DNA of 20,918 nt from a virus. How positions within the stretch are numbered: the first letter of the stretch is position 1; every line of letters starts with the position of its first letter. The stretch is from IMG/VR virus record IMGVR_UViG_3300030119_000036, positions 1 to 20,918 of that record. One strand, written 5' to 3'. Positions 7,060 to 14,711 of this stretch are shown one piece after another. The position numbers and the translations under genes were made by a program. The notes under the pieces are model-generated. The model worked only from the letters and a program-made list of their open reading frames with translations. It was not told the DNA's origin and did no database searches.

Positions 7060-7526
7060 TGCCGATACTAGAGTCTATTGCCGCAGCAAATGCGGCGTTT
7101 AGCGTCATAAAAACTTGTCTGAGCAATGGCAAGGAAACCGCTGGACTTATAGGCGCTGTGGGAAAATTTCTTGGCGCAGAGGAAGATGTAAAAGACGCGA
7201 TTAATCGAAAGAAAAATAATCCACTTAGAGCTATTGCTGGCGGCGAACAAGGCGATTGGGAGGAATTCCAGCATTTAGAAGATTTAAAAGCAAAACGTAA
7301 AGAATTAGAAAGTTATTGCAGATTGTATGCGCCGCCTGGCACTTGGGATAGGTGGCAGCAATGGCAAGCCGAAGCCAGAAAGCAAAGACAAGCCGCAAAG
7401 AAAGCCGCTGAAAAAGCAAGAGAAGAACGCCTAGAAGCTATACAACTATTTGCCGGAATTTTTATGGCTGCCGCAACAGTTGTTGTTGGTATATTTTATC
7501 TCGGCAAATATTTGGATCGCTGGTAA
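7059..7526 (+). CDS. C-terminally membrane-anchored helical protein in the lysis block
   Basis: This 155-residue protein has an Ala-rich N-terminal helix (about 5-40), a charged central region with QGDWEEFQHLEDLKAKRKELESY, a short APPGTWDRWQQWQAEA segment, a long Lys/Arg/Glu/Ala helix (about 103-127), and one C-terminal TM (about 128-149) ending in KYLDRW. I recall similar proteins in marine phage genomes but no proven function. The coiled part with a single anchor recalls a spanin, but i-spanins usually carry the TM at the N-terminus, so topology argues against a standard one. It overlaps both neighbours by one base (TAATG), which suggests stepwise coupled translation of the lysis genes. A membrane-associated lysis or superinfection role is inferred from context only. 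Confidence 0.65.
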   Translation: MPILESIAAANAAFSVIKTCLSNGKETAGLIGAVGKFLGAEEDVKDAINRKKNNPLRAIAGGEQGDWEEFQHLEDLKAKRKELESYCRLYAPPGTWDRWQQWQAEARKQRQAAKKAAEKAREERLEAIQLFAGIFMAAATVVVGIFYLGKYLDRW

Positions 7527-7702
7527 TGTGGTTTCTCATATGGATATCATTCTCAACTGGCGGTGGCTTGGAATACTACCAGGTAGGCAATGTTTATACG
7601 TCAAAAGATGCGTGCCTTGCAGAAAAATCAAAAGCAAAAACTTTAGTAACAGCAGCAACTCAGGCGGTGCATTGTTTTGAAGCTGTACGAGAGAAAACAT
7701 AA
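7526..7702 (+). CDS. 58-aa putatively exported two-cysteine miniprotein
   Basis: The ATG overlaps the preceding stop (TAATG at 7524-7528). The product starts with a very hydrophobic stretch (MWFLIWISF), then GLEYYQVGNVYTSKDAC and a Lys/Ala helix leading to QAVHCFEAVREKT. Cysteines 30 and 50 flank the helix and could form a disulfide if the protein is exported. The hydrophobic segment is short for a TM and could be a signal sequence ending near residue 12. The sequence is not low-complexity and keeps the same tight spacing as its neighbours, so I consider it real. A small periplasmic protein acting at lysis, perhaps spanin-like, is possible but there is no lipobox. Function unknown. Confidence 0.6.
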   Translation: MWFLIWISFSTGGGLEYYQVGNVYTSKDACLAEKSKAKTLVTAATQAVHCFEAVREKT

Positions 7703-7805
7703 ATGGGTTTTGTACAACAAAAGCGGAAAAGTAATTTTGATAACTCGAGATCGAGGGATTGCATTACGGATTGCGAGGAAAATTAATGGTTCAACTAACA
7801 GCTAA
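7677..7805 (+). CDS. 42-aa basic miniprotein, TTG start, nested between neighbours
   Basis: The frame opens with TTG at 7677, preceded by GGTG about seven bases upstream, and overlaps the 58-aa gene by 26 bases and the two-TM gene by 20. The product begins MKLYERKHKWVLYNKSG and continues KVILITRDRGIALRIARK, a plausible beta hairpin plus helix, strongly basic, with no TM. It reads like a compact folded protein. The only ATG-started alternative at this spot (7703, 27 aa) is polar and shapeless. The non-ATG start and double overlap lower confidence. Function unknown. Confidence 0.5.
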   Translation: MKLYERKHKWVLYNKSGKVILITRDRGIALRIARKINGSTNS

Positions 7806-8016
7806 TTACATCGATCAACTTAAAATTTTACCAAGGTTGGCGTTTCTTTGCCAAATCATACTGACTTGGAAAGTTTGCCTTTGGTACATGAGTTTGGGGA
7901 TCAGTGTAACAACACAACAAACAACTTTCGTAAGCATAGTCGTTTCTAGTCTATCAGCCAGTTTTGCGCTGTGGCTAGGCAAGGAAGCGAAAACCGATCG
8001 AGGAGGCGAGGTATGA
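7786..8016 (+). CDS. Two-TM holin-like membrane protein
   Basis: A 76-residue protein with two hydrophobic segments, about 15-37 (LPRLAFLCQIILTWKVCLWYMSLG) split across the bilayer and about 47-65 (TTFVSIVVSSLSASFALWLG), joined by a short turn with TTQQTTF, and a short charged tail. This hairpin is the layout of class II holins, and I recall similar small proteins with an STQQ/TTQQ turn in marine phages. I chose the ATG at 7786, with a GCGAGGAAAA site, over the upstream in-frame TTG at 7759. It overlaps the three-TM holin by four bases (ATGA). It is probably a holin or antiholin working with its neighbour. Confidence 0.65.
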   Translation: MVQLTANYIDQLKILPRLAFLCQIILTWKVCLWYMSLGISVTTQQTTFVSIVVSSLSASFALWLGKEAKTDRGGEV

Positions 8017-8357
8017 TTGGGCAAATAATAAGCAGCGTTGCTGGATTAGCGACAACATACATTGATAGTAAGGCTAAAATAAAAGCCGCAGAAGCAGAAA
8101 CAAAGATGAAGCTGGCTACTGGTGAAATAAACTGGGAACAAGCAGCTATAGAGGCTTCAAAAGACAGTTGGAAGGACGAGGCCTGGACAATTTGTTTTAT
8201 AATTATTGTCGCTGGCAATTTTATTCCAGGTATTCAGCCATTTATGGCGAAAGGGTTTGAAAATATGGCTCAAGCGCCAACGTGGATACAATGGGCAATT
8301 TACGCCAGCATAGCCGCGTCTTTCGGTATCCGTACAATGAGAGGGTTTGGAAGATAA
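8013..8357 (+). CDS. Holin, GTA_holin_3TM-like
   Basis: This 114-residue protein has a hydrophobic or amphipathic N-terminal helix (2-16), a Lys/Ala/Glu-rich helix (18-45), then the signature SKDSWKDEAWTICFIII at about 49-65. TM segments lie at about 57-73 and 91-107, separated by a loop with FIPGIQPFMAKGF. The SWKDE motif and the FxPGxQP loop are typical of the family described as a three-TM holin for gene-transfer-agent release, common in alphaproteobacterial GTAs and marine phages. The ATG at 8013 follows a near-perfect AGGAGG site and overlaps the previous gene as ATGA. It is expected to permeabilise the inner membrane and let the endolysin out. Confidence 0.8.
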   Translation: MIGQIISSVAGLATTYIDSKAKIKAAEAETKMKLATGEINWEQAAIEASKDSWKDEAWTICFIIIVAGNFIPGIQPFMAKGFENMAQAPTWIQWAIYASIAASFGIRTMRGFGR

Positions 8358-8455
8358 TGGAAATGTGGCAATGGATAATGCTTTTTAGCGCAGTTTCACT
8401 GAACACAATTGTTAATTGTTTACGTCTTTATTTGGAGGCTAAAAATGGCAGATAA
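8357..8455 (+). CDS. 32-aa single-TM miniprotein
   Basis: The ATG overlaps the holin stop (TAATG at 8355-8359), and the gene ends 11 bases inside the endolysin gene. The product starts MEMWQWIMLFSAVSLNTIVN, one hydrophobic helix, and ends with the charged tail RLYLEAKNGR. Its stop-start coupling and single clean TM match the other lysis mini-genes. It also carries the endolysin ribosome site (TTTGGAGG) within its coding sequence. It could be a holin modulator. It is short enough that chance cannot be excluded. Confidence 0.45.
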   Translation: MEMWQWIMLFSAVSLNTIVNCLRLYLEAKNGR

Positions 8456-8960
8456 TTTTAAAGAATGTTTAGAAATTATATTAAAAAACGAGGGTGGATT
8501 TGTCGATCACCCAAAAGACCCAGGTGGTATGACTAATCTAGGTGTTACTCGAGGTACTTACGAGCAGTTCTTAGGTCGTCACGTTACTGAAGAAGAAATG
8601 CGTAACCTTACACCGGAAGATGTAGCCCCAGTATACAAAGAAGAATACTGGAATCGATGCCGCTGCAAGGATTTAGACAATGGTTTGGCACTTTTTACCT
8701 TTGATTGGGCTGTAAATGCCGGAATTTCTAGGCCAGCGAAGTGTATTCAAAAGTTTGTCTCGGCCAAACAAGACGGAATTATTGGCGCAAAAACACTTGG
8801 CCTTGTTGCTGAGAAAGCGCCGAAAGATATTATCGAATATATGTTTGATAGTAGGCAAAAGCATTACGAAAGCTTGTCTACATTCGATACGTTTGGCAAA
8901 GGCTGGACAAGGCGTAACAAACATACGCTCGAACTTGCGCTAGGAATGGCGGATGTCTAA
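8445..8960 (+). CDS. Endolysin, GH108 N-acetylmuramidase with peptidoglycan-binding domain
   Basis: A 171-residue lysozyme. Residues 12-35 hold the family signature KNEGGFVDHPKDPGGMTNLG; E16 in NEGGF is the expected catalytic acid of glycoside hydrolase family 108. PVYKEEYWNRCRC at 62-74 and FDWAVNAG at 86-93 continue the fold. KQDGIIGAKTLG (108-119) marks the C-terminal peptidoglycan-binding part that normally follows in this family. No signal peptide or TM is present, so export should depend on the holins just upstream. I chose ATG 8445, with GGAGG eight bases before, over an upstream TTG. It overlaps the terminase start by eight bases. The enzyme should cut the glycan backbone of host peptidoglycan at the end of infection. 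Confidence 0.9.
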   Translation: MADNFKECLEIILKNEGGFVDHPKDPGGMTNLGVTRGTYEQFLGRHVTEEEMRNLTPEDVAPVYKEEYWNRCRCKDLDNGLALFTFDWAVNAGISRPAKCIQKFVSAKQDGIIGAKTLGLVAEKAPKDIIEYMFDSRQKHYESLSTFDTFGKGWTRRNKHTLELALGMADV

Positions 8961-10533
8961 CGCCAAGGTACTTAATGAGCTTGAAAACAAGATTGCAGCT
9001 GCAAAGCGGCAAAAGAAAGCTATTGAGTGCCGCACAAGTTTTATTGACTTTGTTAAATACACTATGCCCGATGCGGATGATCCCGAAAACATTGATGAAA
9101 GTATGTTTAAGGACGCAAAACACCATCGAGCATTGGCAAAGGTGCTTGAAAAGGTCGAAAAAGGCCATATTCCTAGACTAATCGTATCAATGCCGCCTCG
9201 ACATGGTAAATCTGAACTAATATCGCGTCGATTTGTGCCTTGGTTGCAAGGTCGAGATCCGTATAGAAACGTAATTTTTGCTACATATAACGAAGATTTT
9301 GCAAAAGACTTTGGTGCAGATGTACGCAACATTATGATGCTGCCTCAATACAAACACGTTTTTCCTAATTTCGGATTGCGTAAAGGTGGTGCAAGTAAAT
9401 CGAGAATACAAACCGGATCTGGCGGTATGTCGGTGTTTGTTGGGCGAGGTGGATCTATTACTGGTCGAGGTGGCGACTTTGTTATTCTTGATGATCCAAT
9501 AAAAGATAGTATCGAGGCAAACAGCCCGACGTTGCGCGAACAATTATGGCAATGGTTTACTCAGGTGCTTATGACCCGTCTAATGACTGCATCCGCATCG
9601 ATTGTTATTGTGCAGACTAGGTGGCATGAAGATGATTTAATTGGTAGACTGACTGACCCCACTAATCCGCACTATAGCCCAGAAGAAGCTGCAAAGTGGA
9701 AGATTATAAACTTACCAGCATTAGCAGAAGAAGATGATCCGTTAGGTCGAGAGGTAGGCGAACTGTTGTGGCCGGATCGATTTGATATGGAGTTTATGGA
9801 AGCGCAGCGGCGTTTGGACTCTCGAGGTTTTAGCGCATTGTATCAGGGTCGGCCTACACCCGAAGATGGTGATTTGTTTCGCAGAGAAAATGTAAAATAT
9901 TATAATCGCAAAGAATTACCTAAAGATTTGCGTATTTATGCAGCCAGCGATCATGCCGTTGGTGTTGATAAAACAAGAAACGATGCGACTTGTTTGCTAA
10001 TCGTCGGCGTCGATCAGAACGACGATATATATTTGCTCGATAGCTGGTGGGAAAAACAACCTACTGACAAAGTGGTTGATGCCATGCTTGCGCTTATAAA
10101 GAAGTGGAAGCCATTAATATGGTGGGCAGAGAAAGGCCATATTTCTAAAGCTATTGGGCCGTTTTTGCGTAAACGTATGGCAGAAGAACGTATTTATTGC
10201 CGTATCGAGGAAGTAACGCCAGTAGCCAATAAAGTACAACGGGCGCAGTCAATACTGGGTCGTATGGCAATGAACAAAGTGTTGTTTCCGAAACAGTCAT
10301 TCTGGACACAAAAGGCAACAGACGAATTATTAAAGTTTCCGAATGGACGTAATGATGACTTTGTAGATACCTTTGCATGGATAGGCATGGGCTTGTCTCG
10401 ACTTACTACCCCTGGTGGTGGTATAGTTAAAACAACTAATAGGCCGAAAGTTGGCACTCTTGCTTGGGTTAAGTGGGATGCCGCGCATCGTAGAAAACAA
10501 CAGTTTGAAAATATAAGAACGGGTGGTTGGTAA
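8953..10533 (+). CDS. terL: Terminase large subunit
   Basis: The 526-residue DNA packaging motor has both expected domains. In the ATPase, Walker A is MPPRHGKS at 80-87, Walker B is VILDD at 177-181, and QTRW (221-224) fits the coupling motif. In the C-terminal RNase H-like nuclease, acidic residues D333 (SDHAVG), E393 (WWAEKGH), and D468/D469 plus D472 (NDDFVDTFAW) are present. Length and motif order are typical of the Terminase_6N/6C type. The ATG at 8953 lies inside the end of the endolysin gene, with AGGAATGG upstream. The portal begins right after its stop. It would translocate DNA into the prohead through the portal. No small subunit gene is recognisable next to it, which is unusual. 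Confidence 0.95.
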   Translation: MSNAKVLNELENKIAAAKRQKKAIECRTSFIDFVKYTMPDADDPENIDESMFKDAKHHRALAKVLEKVEKGHIPRLIVSMPPRHGKSELISRRFVPWLQGRDPYRNVIFATYNEDFAKDFGADVRNIMMLPQYKHVFPNFGLRKGGASKSRIQTGSGGMSVFVGRGGSITGRGGDFVILDDPIKDSIEANSPTLREQLWQWFTQVLMTRLMTASASIVIVQTRWHEDDLIGRLTDPTNPHYSPEEAAKWKIINLPALAEEDDPLGREVGELLWPDRFDMEFMEAQRRLDSRGFSALYQGRPTPEDGDLFRRENVKYYNRKELPKDLRIYAASDHAVGVDKTRNDATCLLIVGVDQNDDIYLLDSWWEKQPTDKVVDAMLALIKKWKPLIWWAEKGHISKAIGPFLRKRMAEERIYCRIEEVTPVANKVQRAQSILGRMAMNKVLFPKQSFWTQKATDELLKFPNGRNDDFVDTFAWIGMGLSRLTTPGGGIVKTTNRPKVGTLAWVKWDAAHRRKQQFENIRTGGW

Positions 10534-12603
10534 ATGCACGAAGAAATGTCGATTACAACGATAGACGTTGACAAGCCAGAGCCGACAGAGCGTCGAAAAG
10601 CATTAGTCAATCAGTGGTTAGCACGGATTAAACACGCAAAAGAGTTTCATAAAAAAGCATTTAAAACAATGAAGCGTGACATGGACGCAGCATTAAATGG
10701 TTTTGAGGAAACGAAGTGGTCTAGTGAAAATTATGTAGCCAACATATTACAGCGTCATGTGCAGCAAAGAACAGCACAATTGTACGCTAAAAATCCAAAA
10801 GCAGTAGCTAAAAGACGTAATCGTATGAGTTACCAGTTTTGGGATGGGGATGCCGACACATTAGCGCAAGCATTTATGGCTTCCGAGCAAGCGGCTGCAA
10901 TGAATATGCCCGTACCGCCAGCGGCAGCAAATATTATCAATGATTACACCTCCGGTAAGACGCAAAACAAAATGCTCGATAATGTTGCTAAAACATTAGA
11001 AAATCTTTTTGATTATTACATGAAAGAGCAACAGCCAGCATTTAAGGCTCAAATGAAGGGATTAGTGCGTCGGGTAATTACTACTGGCGTTGGGTTTGTA
11101 AAAGTTGGGTTTCAACGTGACGTAGATCGAGCGCCAGAAGTTGCTGCGAAGATTGCTGATGTACAAGCGCAGATAGACTTTATGCGTCGAGTTGCAGATC
11201 AAGCGTCTGAGGGAGAGATACAGAAGGACGATCCACAGATCGAAGAACTAATGTTATCGATGCAAGCACTTTTGCAAGAGCCAATGGTTACAATACGCGA
11301 AGGTTTAGTGTTTGATTTTCCAGAAGCAAATTCAATTATTATTGACCCCCGATGCCGACAATTGCGAGGGTTTGTTGGGTGTGAATGGGTAGCGCATGAG
11401 CTTTATTTAACGCCCGATGAAATAAAGGAAATCTACGACGTTGATATGAAAAATGCGTTTAAAACGTATGATATGAAAGGTCGATTGATTGGGCATGATG
11501 ATGCAAACAAGTTATCTACGTCTTACGATGATATATCAGGCGAAGGTGCGCCAAAAGGATTAGCGCAAGTATATGAAATCTATGACCGTAAAACCGGTGT
11601 GCAGTATGTAGTTGCAGATGGACACCCAGACTTTTTGCGTGAACCTACAGCGCCGCCAGTAAACGTAGAAACGTTTTGGCCGATTTTTGCTCTTGTGTTT
11701 AATGAAGTTGAACACAAAGATCACCTATACCCACCCAGCGATATTGGGTTGTTGTTGCCGATGCAGCATGAGTACAACAGAGCGAGGCAGGGATTAAGGG
11801 AGCATCGAAGGGCAAATAGACCTAAGTATGCAGCACCAGCTGGCGTATTAGAGGATAACGATAAGGAAAAGTTAGCAACGCATCCAGCAAATGCGGTGAT
11901 AGAGTTGCAAGCTTTGGCGGCTGGCCAAAAGGTAAATGACGTTATTCAGCCAGTAGGACAGATTGGAATAGACCCTAATCTGTACGAAGTACGCACAATT
12001 TTTGACGATATTCAGTTAGTTGTAGGCGCACAAGAAAGCAGTTTTGGCGGATTATCTAAAGCTACAGCAACAGAAACATCGATTGCTGAAAGCGCACGTA
12101 TGTCTAGTCTTGGCGCTAATGTCGATGAACTTGATAGCTTTATGTCGGAAATAACTAGGGCGGCTGGTCAAGTATTACTAGCAAACTTAGCTAAAGAAGA
12201 AGTTGTTAAAATAGTAGGGCCAGGTGCAGTATGGCCAGAAATGACCCGAGATCAAATAATGGAAGAAGTATTCCTAGAGATCGAAGCTGGATCTACGGGT
12301 AAACCTAACCGTGCAGCGGAACTTGCGAATATAGAGCGCATTATGCCGTTCTTACTGCAAATACCTGGAATGGATCCAAAATGGTTAGCGAAAGAATTGT
12401 TAAAACGTCTTGATGACAAGCTTGAACTTGACTCGGCGTTTGCAGACAAAATTCCTTCAATTGTCAGTATGAATCAAGGACAAGGACAAGGAACTGGTGA
12501 TCCAGCGTTAGCTGGTGCGCCAGGAGGCGGTGCGGATAATGCGCCAAGGCAGCTACCAGCAGGAGGGGGAGGCCCAGCACCTATGGGAGCAAATAACCAG
12601 TAA
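10534..12603 (+). CDS. Portal protein, P22-like
   Basis: The 689-residue protein directly follows terL (ATG right after TAA; a second in-frame ATG at 10546 is possible because the ribosome site, GGTGG, is poor). Size and sequence fit the P22 gp1-type portal: a charged helical start, NYVANILQRHVQQRTAQLYAKNPKA at about 65-89, VRRVITTGVGFVKVGFQRD at 169-187, a D/Q/E-rich helix, IIDPRCRQLRGFVGCEWVAHE, then HEYNRARQGLREHRRANRPKY and the core SSFGGLSKATATE. The last 45 residues are Gly/Pro/Gln-rich and probably disordered. It forms the dodecameric ring at the head vertex, docking TerL during packaging and the adaptor afterwards. Confidence 0.88.
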   Translation: MHEEMSITTIDVDKPEPTERRKALVNQWLARIKHAKEFHKKAFKTMKRDMDAALNGFEETKWSSENYVANILQRHVQQRTAQLYAKNPKAVAKRRNRMSYQFWDGDADTLAQAFMASEQAAAMNMPVPPAAANIINDYTSGKTQNKMLDNVAKTLENLFDYYMKEQQPAFKAQMKGLVRRVITTGVGFVKVGFQRDVDRAPEVAAKIADVQAQIDFMRRVADQASEGEIQKDDPQIEELMLSMQALLQEPMVTIREGLVFDFPEANSIIIDPRCRQLRGFVGCEWVAHELYLTPDEIKEIYDVDMKNAFKTYDMKGRLIGHDDANKLSTSYDDISGEGAPKGLAQVYEIYDRKTGVQYVVADGHPDFLREPTAPPVNVETFWPIFALVFNEVEHKDHLYPPSDIGLLLPMQHEYNRARQGLREHRRANRPKYAAPAGVLEDNDKEKLATHPANAVIELQALAAGQKVNDVIQPVGQIGIDPNLYEVRTIFDDIQLVVGAQESSFGGLSKATATETSIAESARMSSLGANVDELDSFMSEITRAAGQVLLANLAKEEVVKIVGPGAVWPEMTRDQIMEEVFLEIEAGSTGKPNRAAELANIERIMPFLLQIPGMDPKWLAKELLKRLDDKLELDSAFADKIPSIVSMNQGQGQGTGDPALAGAPGGGADNAPRQLPAGGGGPAPMGANNQ

Positions 12604-12670
12604 TTTTTTGCAGTTTGTTGATTGTTGCGATCAACAGCTGTAAAATATAGATAGAAGGAAGGACGCTAAT
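12604..12670 (+). promoter_or_regulatory. Promoter-like region with palindromic operator candidate before scaffold/capsid
   Basis: The largest gap in the window (67 bases). A sigma70-like promoter can be drawn with TTGATT at 12618-12623, a 17-base spacer and TAAAAT at 12641-12646. A perfect inverted repeat, TGTTGAT (12616-12622) and ATCAACA (12630-12636) around seven bases, overlaps the -35 and spacer, as an operator might; as RNA it could form a 7-bp stem. The 5' part repeats the word at 6855. AAGGAAGGA then serves the scaffold ATG. It could supply extra transcription of head genes. Confidence 0.5.
12614..12627 (+). repeat. 14-nt intergenic repeat, copy 2
   Basis: TTTGTTGATTGTTG is identical to 6855-6868. 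Here the word forms the left half of a better inverted repeat than at copy 1. Confidence 0.6.
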
Positions 12671-13633
12671 ATGGTTGATGAAACCACGGAATCGGAAACG
12701 TCCACCGAGGCCGAAGATATAATCGAGGACGAAAATGCGGAGTCGTCACCCGTTGAAAGCGAAACTGAAGCGGATCTGCTTAGTGTCATTCAAGATGCAG
12801 CGCAGCCCGAAGAAGAGCCAGAGTCGCACTCTGAGACTGAGGAAGTAGAAAGGGAAGAAGTCGAGGCAGTATCTACGGAAAGTGAAGCCGACGTTGAGTT
12901 GGCAGAACAGGAAGAAGATTACTCTAACTTACCGTTTCATAAGCATCCGAGGTTTAAAGAACTTGTACAACAGAGGAATGAGGCAAGAGAAAGCGCACAA
13001 AAGTTTGATATAATGCAGAATTATTTGACAGAGGCTAATTTGTCGGGTGAGGAAGCAGCAATTGGGTTAGACATTATGGCTAAAATGAAGTCTGACCCAA
13101 TGGCCGCACTAACAGCATTAAAACCTTACGTGGAGCAATTATCTCAAGCGGCTGGCATTGTCATGCCGCAAGACATTCAAACCCGAGTTGATGATGGTTA
13201 CTTAGACCAAGATGCCGGACAAGAGTTAGCAATTGCTCGAGCAGAAGCCGCAAGGCTGAAGCAGACTAATGAGCAAATGGTTCAGCGACAACAGATGCAG
13301 ACGCAGCGAGAGTATGTAGATTATTTAGCTGAAACTGTAACTAATTGGGAAGAAAACGCCCGAGCTAATGACCCCGACTATGACCTTAAAGAAGATCTAA
13401 TTGACGCGAGAGTCAGGGCGATGATTGCAGAGCGAGGACAGACGGCACAAAATCCGCAAGAGGCTATACAGCTGGCGCAGAGTGCTTATGACCAAGTGAA
13501 CGAAAAATTTAATTCTAAATTTGGAAATCGGATCCCAATGAAAACCGCGTCTGGTGGTAAACTTGGAGGTAGTCCAGCGCCAGAACCACAATCGTTACAG
13601 GAAGCGATTGCAGCGGCAATGGGTAACTCCTAA
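12671..13633 (+). CDS. Scaffold-like head assembly protein
   Basis: The 320-residue protein lies between portal and major capsid genes, the usual place of a scaffold. The first 90 residues are extremely acidic (35 Asp/Glu by my count, for example EEEPESHSETEEVEREEVEA) and surely disordered. Residues 94-130 (HKHPRFKELVQQRNEARESA) begin a helical, Gln/Ala/Glu-rich region with coiled-coil character, running to about 290. The end is short and partly basic (KFNSKFGNRIPMK) with a final helix (SLQEAIAAAMG) that may contact coat protein. Phage scaffolds share composition rather than sequence, so the call rests on position, acidity and helicity. A strong AAGGAAGGA site and promoter-like sequence precede it. 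Confidence 0.8.
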   Translation: MVDETTESETSTEAEDIIEDENAESSPVESETEADLLSVIQDAAQPEEEPESHSETEEVEREEVEAVSTESEADVELAEQEEDYSNLPFHKHPRFKELVQQRNEARESAQKFDIMQNYLTEANLSGEEAAIGLDIMAKMKSDPMAALTALKPYVEQLSQAAGIVMPQDIQTRVDDGYLDQDAGQELAIARAEAARLKQTNEQMVQRQQMQTQREYVDYLAETVTNWEENARANDPDYDLKEDLIDARVRAMIAERGQTAQNPQEAIQLAQSAYDQVNEKFNSKFGNRIPMKTASGGKLGGSPAPEPQSLQEAIAAAMGNS

Positions 13634-13651
13634 AAACGTTAGGAAGTCAAA

Positions 13652-14704
13652 ATGGCATTTTCAACAGCCGAACTTGAGAACATCGCTAACGCCGCCCTCG
13701 ATTACTATATCGACAAAGGCACAGTGTATTCTCAGTCTTTACAAGACAAGCCGCTGCTAAAAGCAATGGACGCAGCATCAAAAACTTTTCCAGGTGGTAA
13801 AGGTGAGCTTAGTATTGGTGTTAAAGGAACGTATACAACTACAGTAAGTGGTTATACCCACAATGATACTGTGACGTATGCAAATCCGGCAAACATCAAA
13901 CGCGCTGCATACGCATGGAAAGAGCACCACGCCGGTATTTCACTAACATTAACCGAACTTAAAAAGGACGGTATTAGCGTTACTGAAAGCACAACATCAG
14001 CTGGTGTAAGCAATCACTCAGGCCGAGATCAGACGGTTTTAGCTAATCTTTTCCAAGATAAGCTGGACGACATGATGGAAGGTTACTCTCGAGGGATAAA
14101 TGATTTTATCTTTGGGGATGGTACAGCGGATGCAAACGCAATTGCTGGTATTCAAACCTTAATTCTAGATGATCCAACAGCATCCGGTACAACTGTTGGC
14201 GGTCTATCTACTGTGTCAAATACATGGTGGAGAAACCGAGCTAACGTTGGAATAACAACTTCATCAAGTGGGCAAGAGTTGATCGAAACAATGCACACTG
14301 AAATGAGGCAGTTAAAACGTTTTGGCGGTAAACCAAATATTGCTATTTGCGGATCTGCTTTCTTAGATCGTCTTGCAGACGAGCTACGAAGAAATGGTAA
14401 CTATAGTAATACTGGTTTTGCAAGAAATCAAAACATTGCAATGGGTGAGATTAACTATAACGGTCTTACTTTTGCTTATGATCCAACGATGGATGATCTT
14501 ACAATTTCTGGTAAAGATCCAAGCAAACGATGTTACATCATCGATACATCGAAACTATGCTTGTACTACATGGATGGCGAAAAAATGAAACGGCACTCAC
14601 CAGCTAGACCAGCTGACCAGTACGTTATGTTTAGAGCTATTACAACTACCGCAGCACTTACAGCTACGCAGCTGAATTGTCACGGTGTTTACGAAATTTC
14701 ATAA
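13652..14704 (+). CDS. Major capsid protein
   Basis: A 350-residue protein right after the scaffold, with an AGGAAG ribosome site. Marks of a capsid protein: an N-terminal helix with NIANAALDYYIDKGTVYSQS, a flexible DKPLLKAMDAASKTFPGGKG region, a beta-rich stretch (SIGVKGTYTTTVSGYTHNDT), a KRAAYAWKEHHAGISLTLTE arm, a long helix with RDQTVLANLFQDKLDDMMEG, then PNIAICGSAFLDRLADELRR and a C-terminal beta region that ends with CHGVYEIS. I take the fold to be HK97-like on grounds of context and family resemblance to other marine phage coat proteins; the fold itself cannot be shown from the sequence alone. A GC-rich hairpin follows, as expected after the most highly expressed structural gene. Confidence 0.88.
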   Translation: MAFSTAELENIANAALDYYIDKGTVYSQSLQDKPLLKAMDAASKTFPGGKGELSIGVKGTYTTTVSGYTHNDTVTYANPANIKRAAYAWKEHHAGISLTLTELKKDGISVTESTTSAGVSNHSGRDQTVLANLFQDKLDDMMEGYSRGINDFIFGDGTADANAIAGIQTLILDDPTASGTTVGGLSTVSNTWWRNRANVGITTSSSGQELIETMHTEMRQLKRFGGKPNIAICGSAFLDRLADELRRNGNYSNTGFARNQNIAMGEINYNGLTFAYDPTMDDLTISGKDPSKRCYIIDTSKLCLYYMDGEKMKRHSPARPADQYVMFRAITTTAALTATQLNCHGVYEIS

Positions 14705-14711
14705 ATTAATC

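Noticed and set aside
7059-7526. 155-aa membrane-anchored protein as a classical i-spanin
   Set aside because: Its single TM is at the C-terminus. Standard i-spanins have an N-terminal TM and a periplasmic coiled coil, and no nested lipoprotein partner with a lipobox was found.
7703-7786. 27-aa ATG-start frame between the 58-aa and two-TM genes
   Set aside because: The product is polar and featureless. The overlapping TTG frame at 7677 gives a more protein-like sequence, so I kept that one.
8406-8418. Small palindrome CAATT-GTT-AATTG as a third regulatory hairpin
   Set aside because: It lies in the coding sequence of the 32-aa mini-gene, is only 5 bp and purely AT-rich apart from its ends, and matches the 14-nt word at only 11 of 14 positions.
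10151-10610. Minus-strand open frames across the terL-portal junction
   Set aside because: They are shadows of the strong TerL and portal frames, without ribosome sites or recognisable products.
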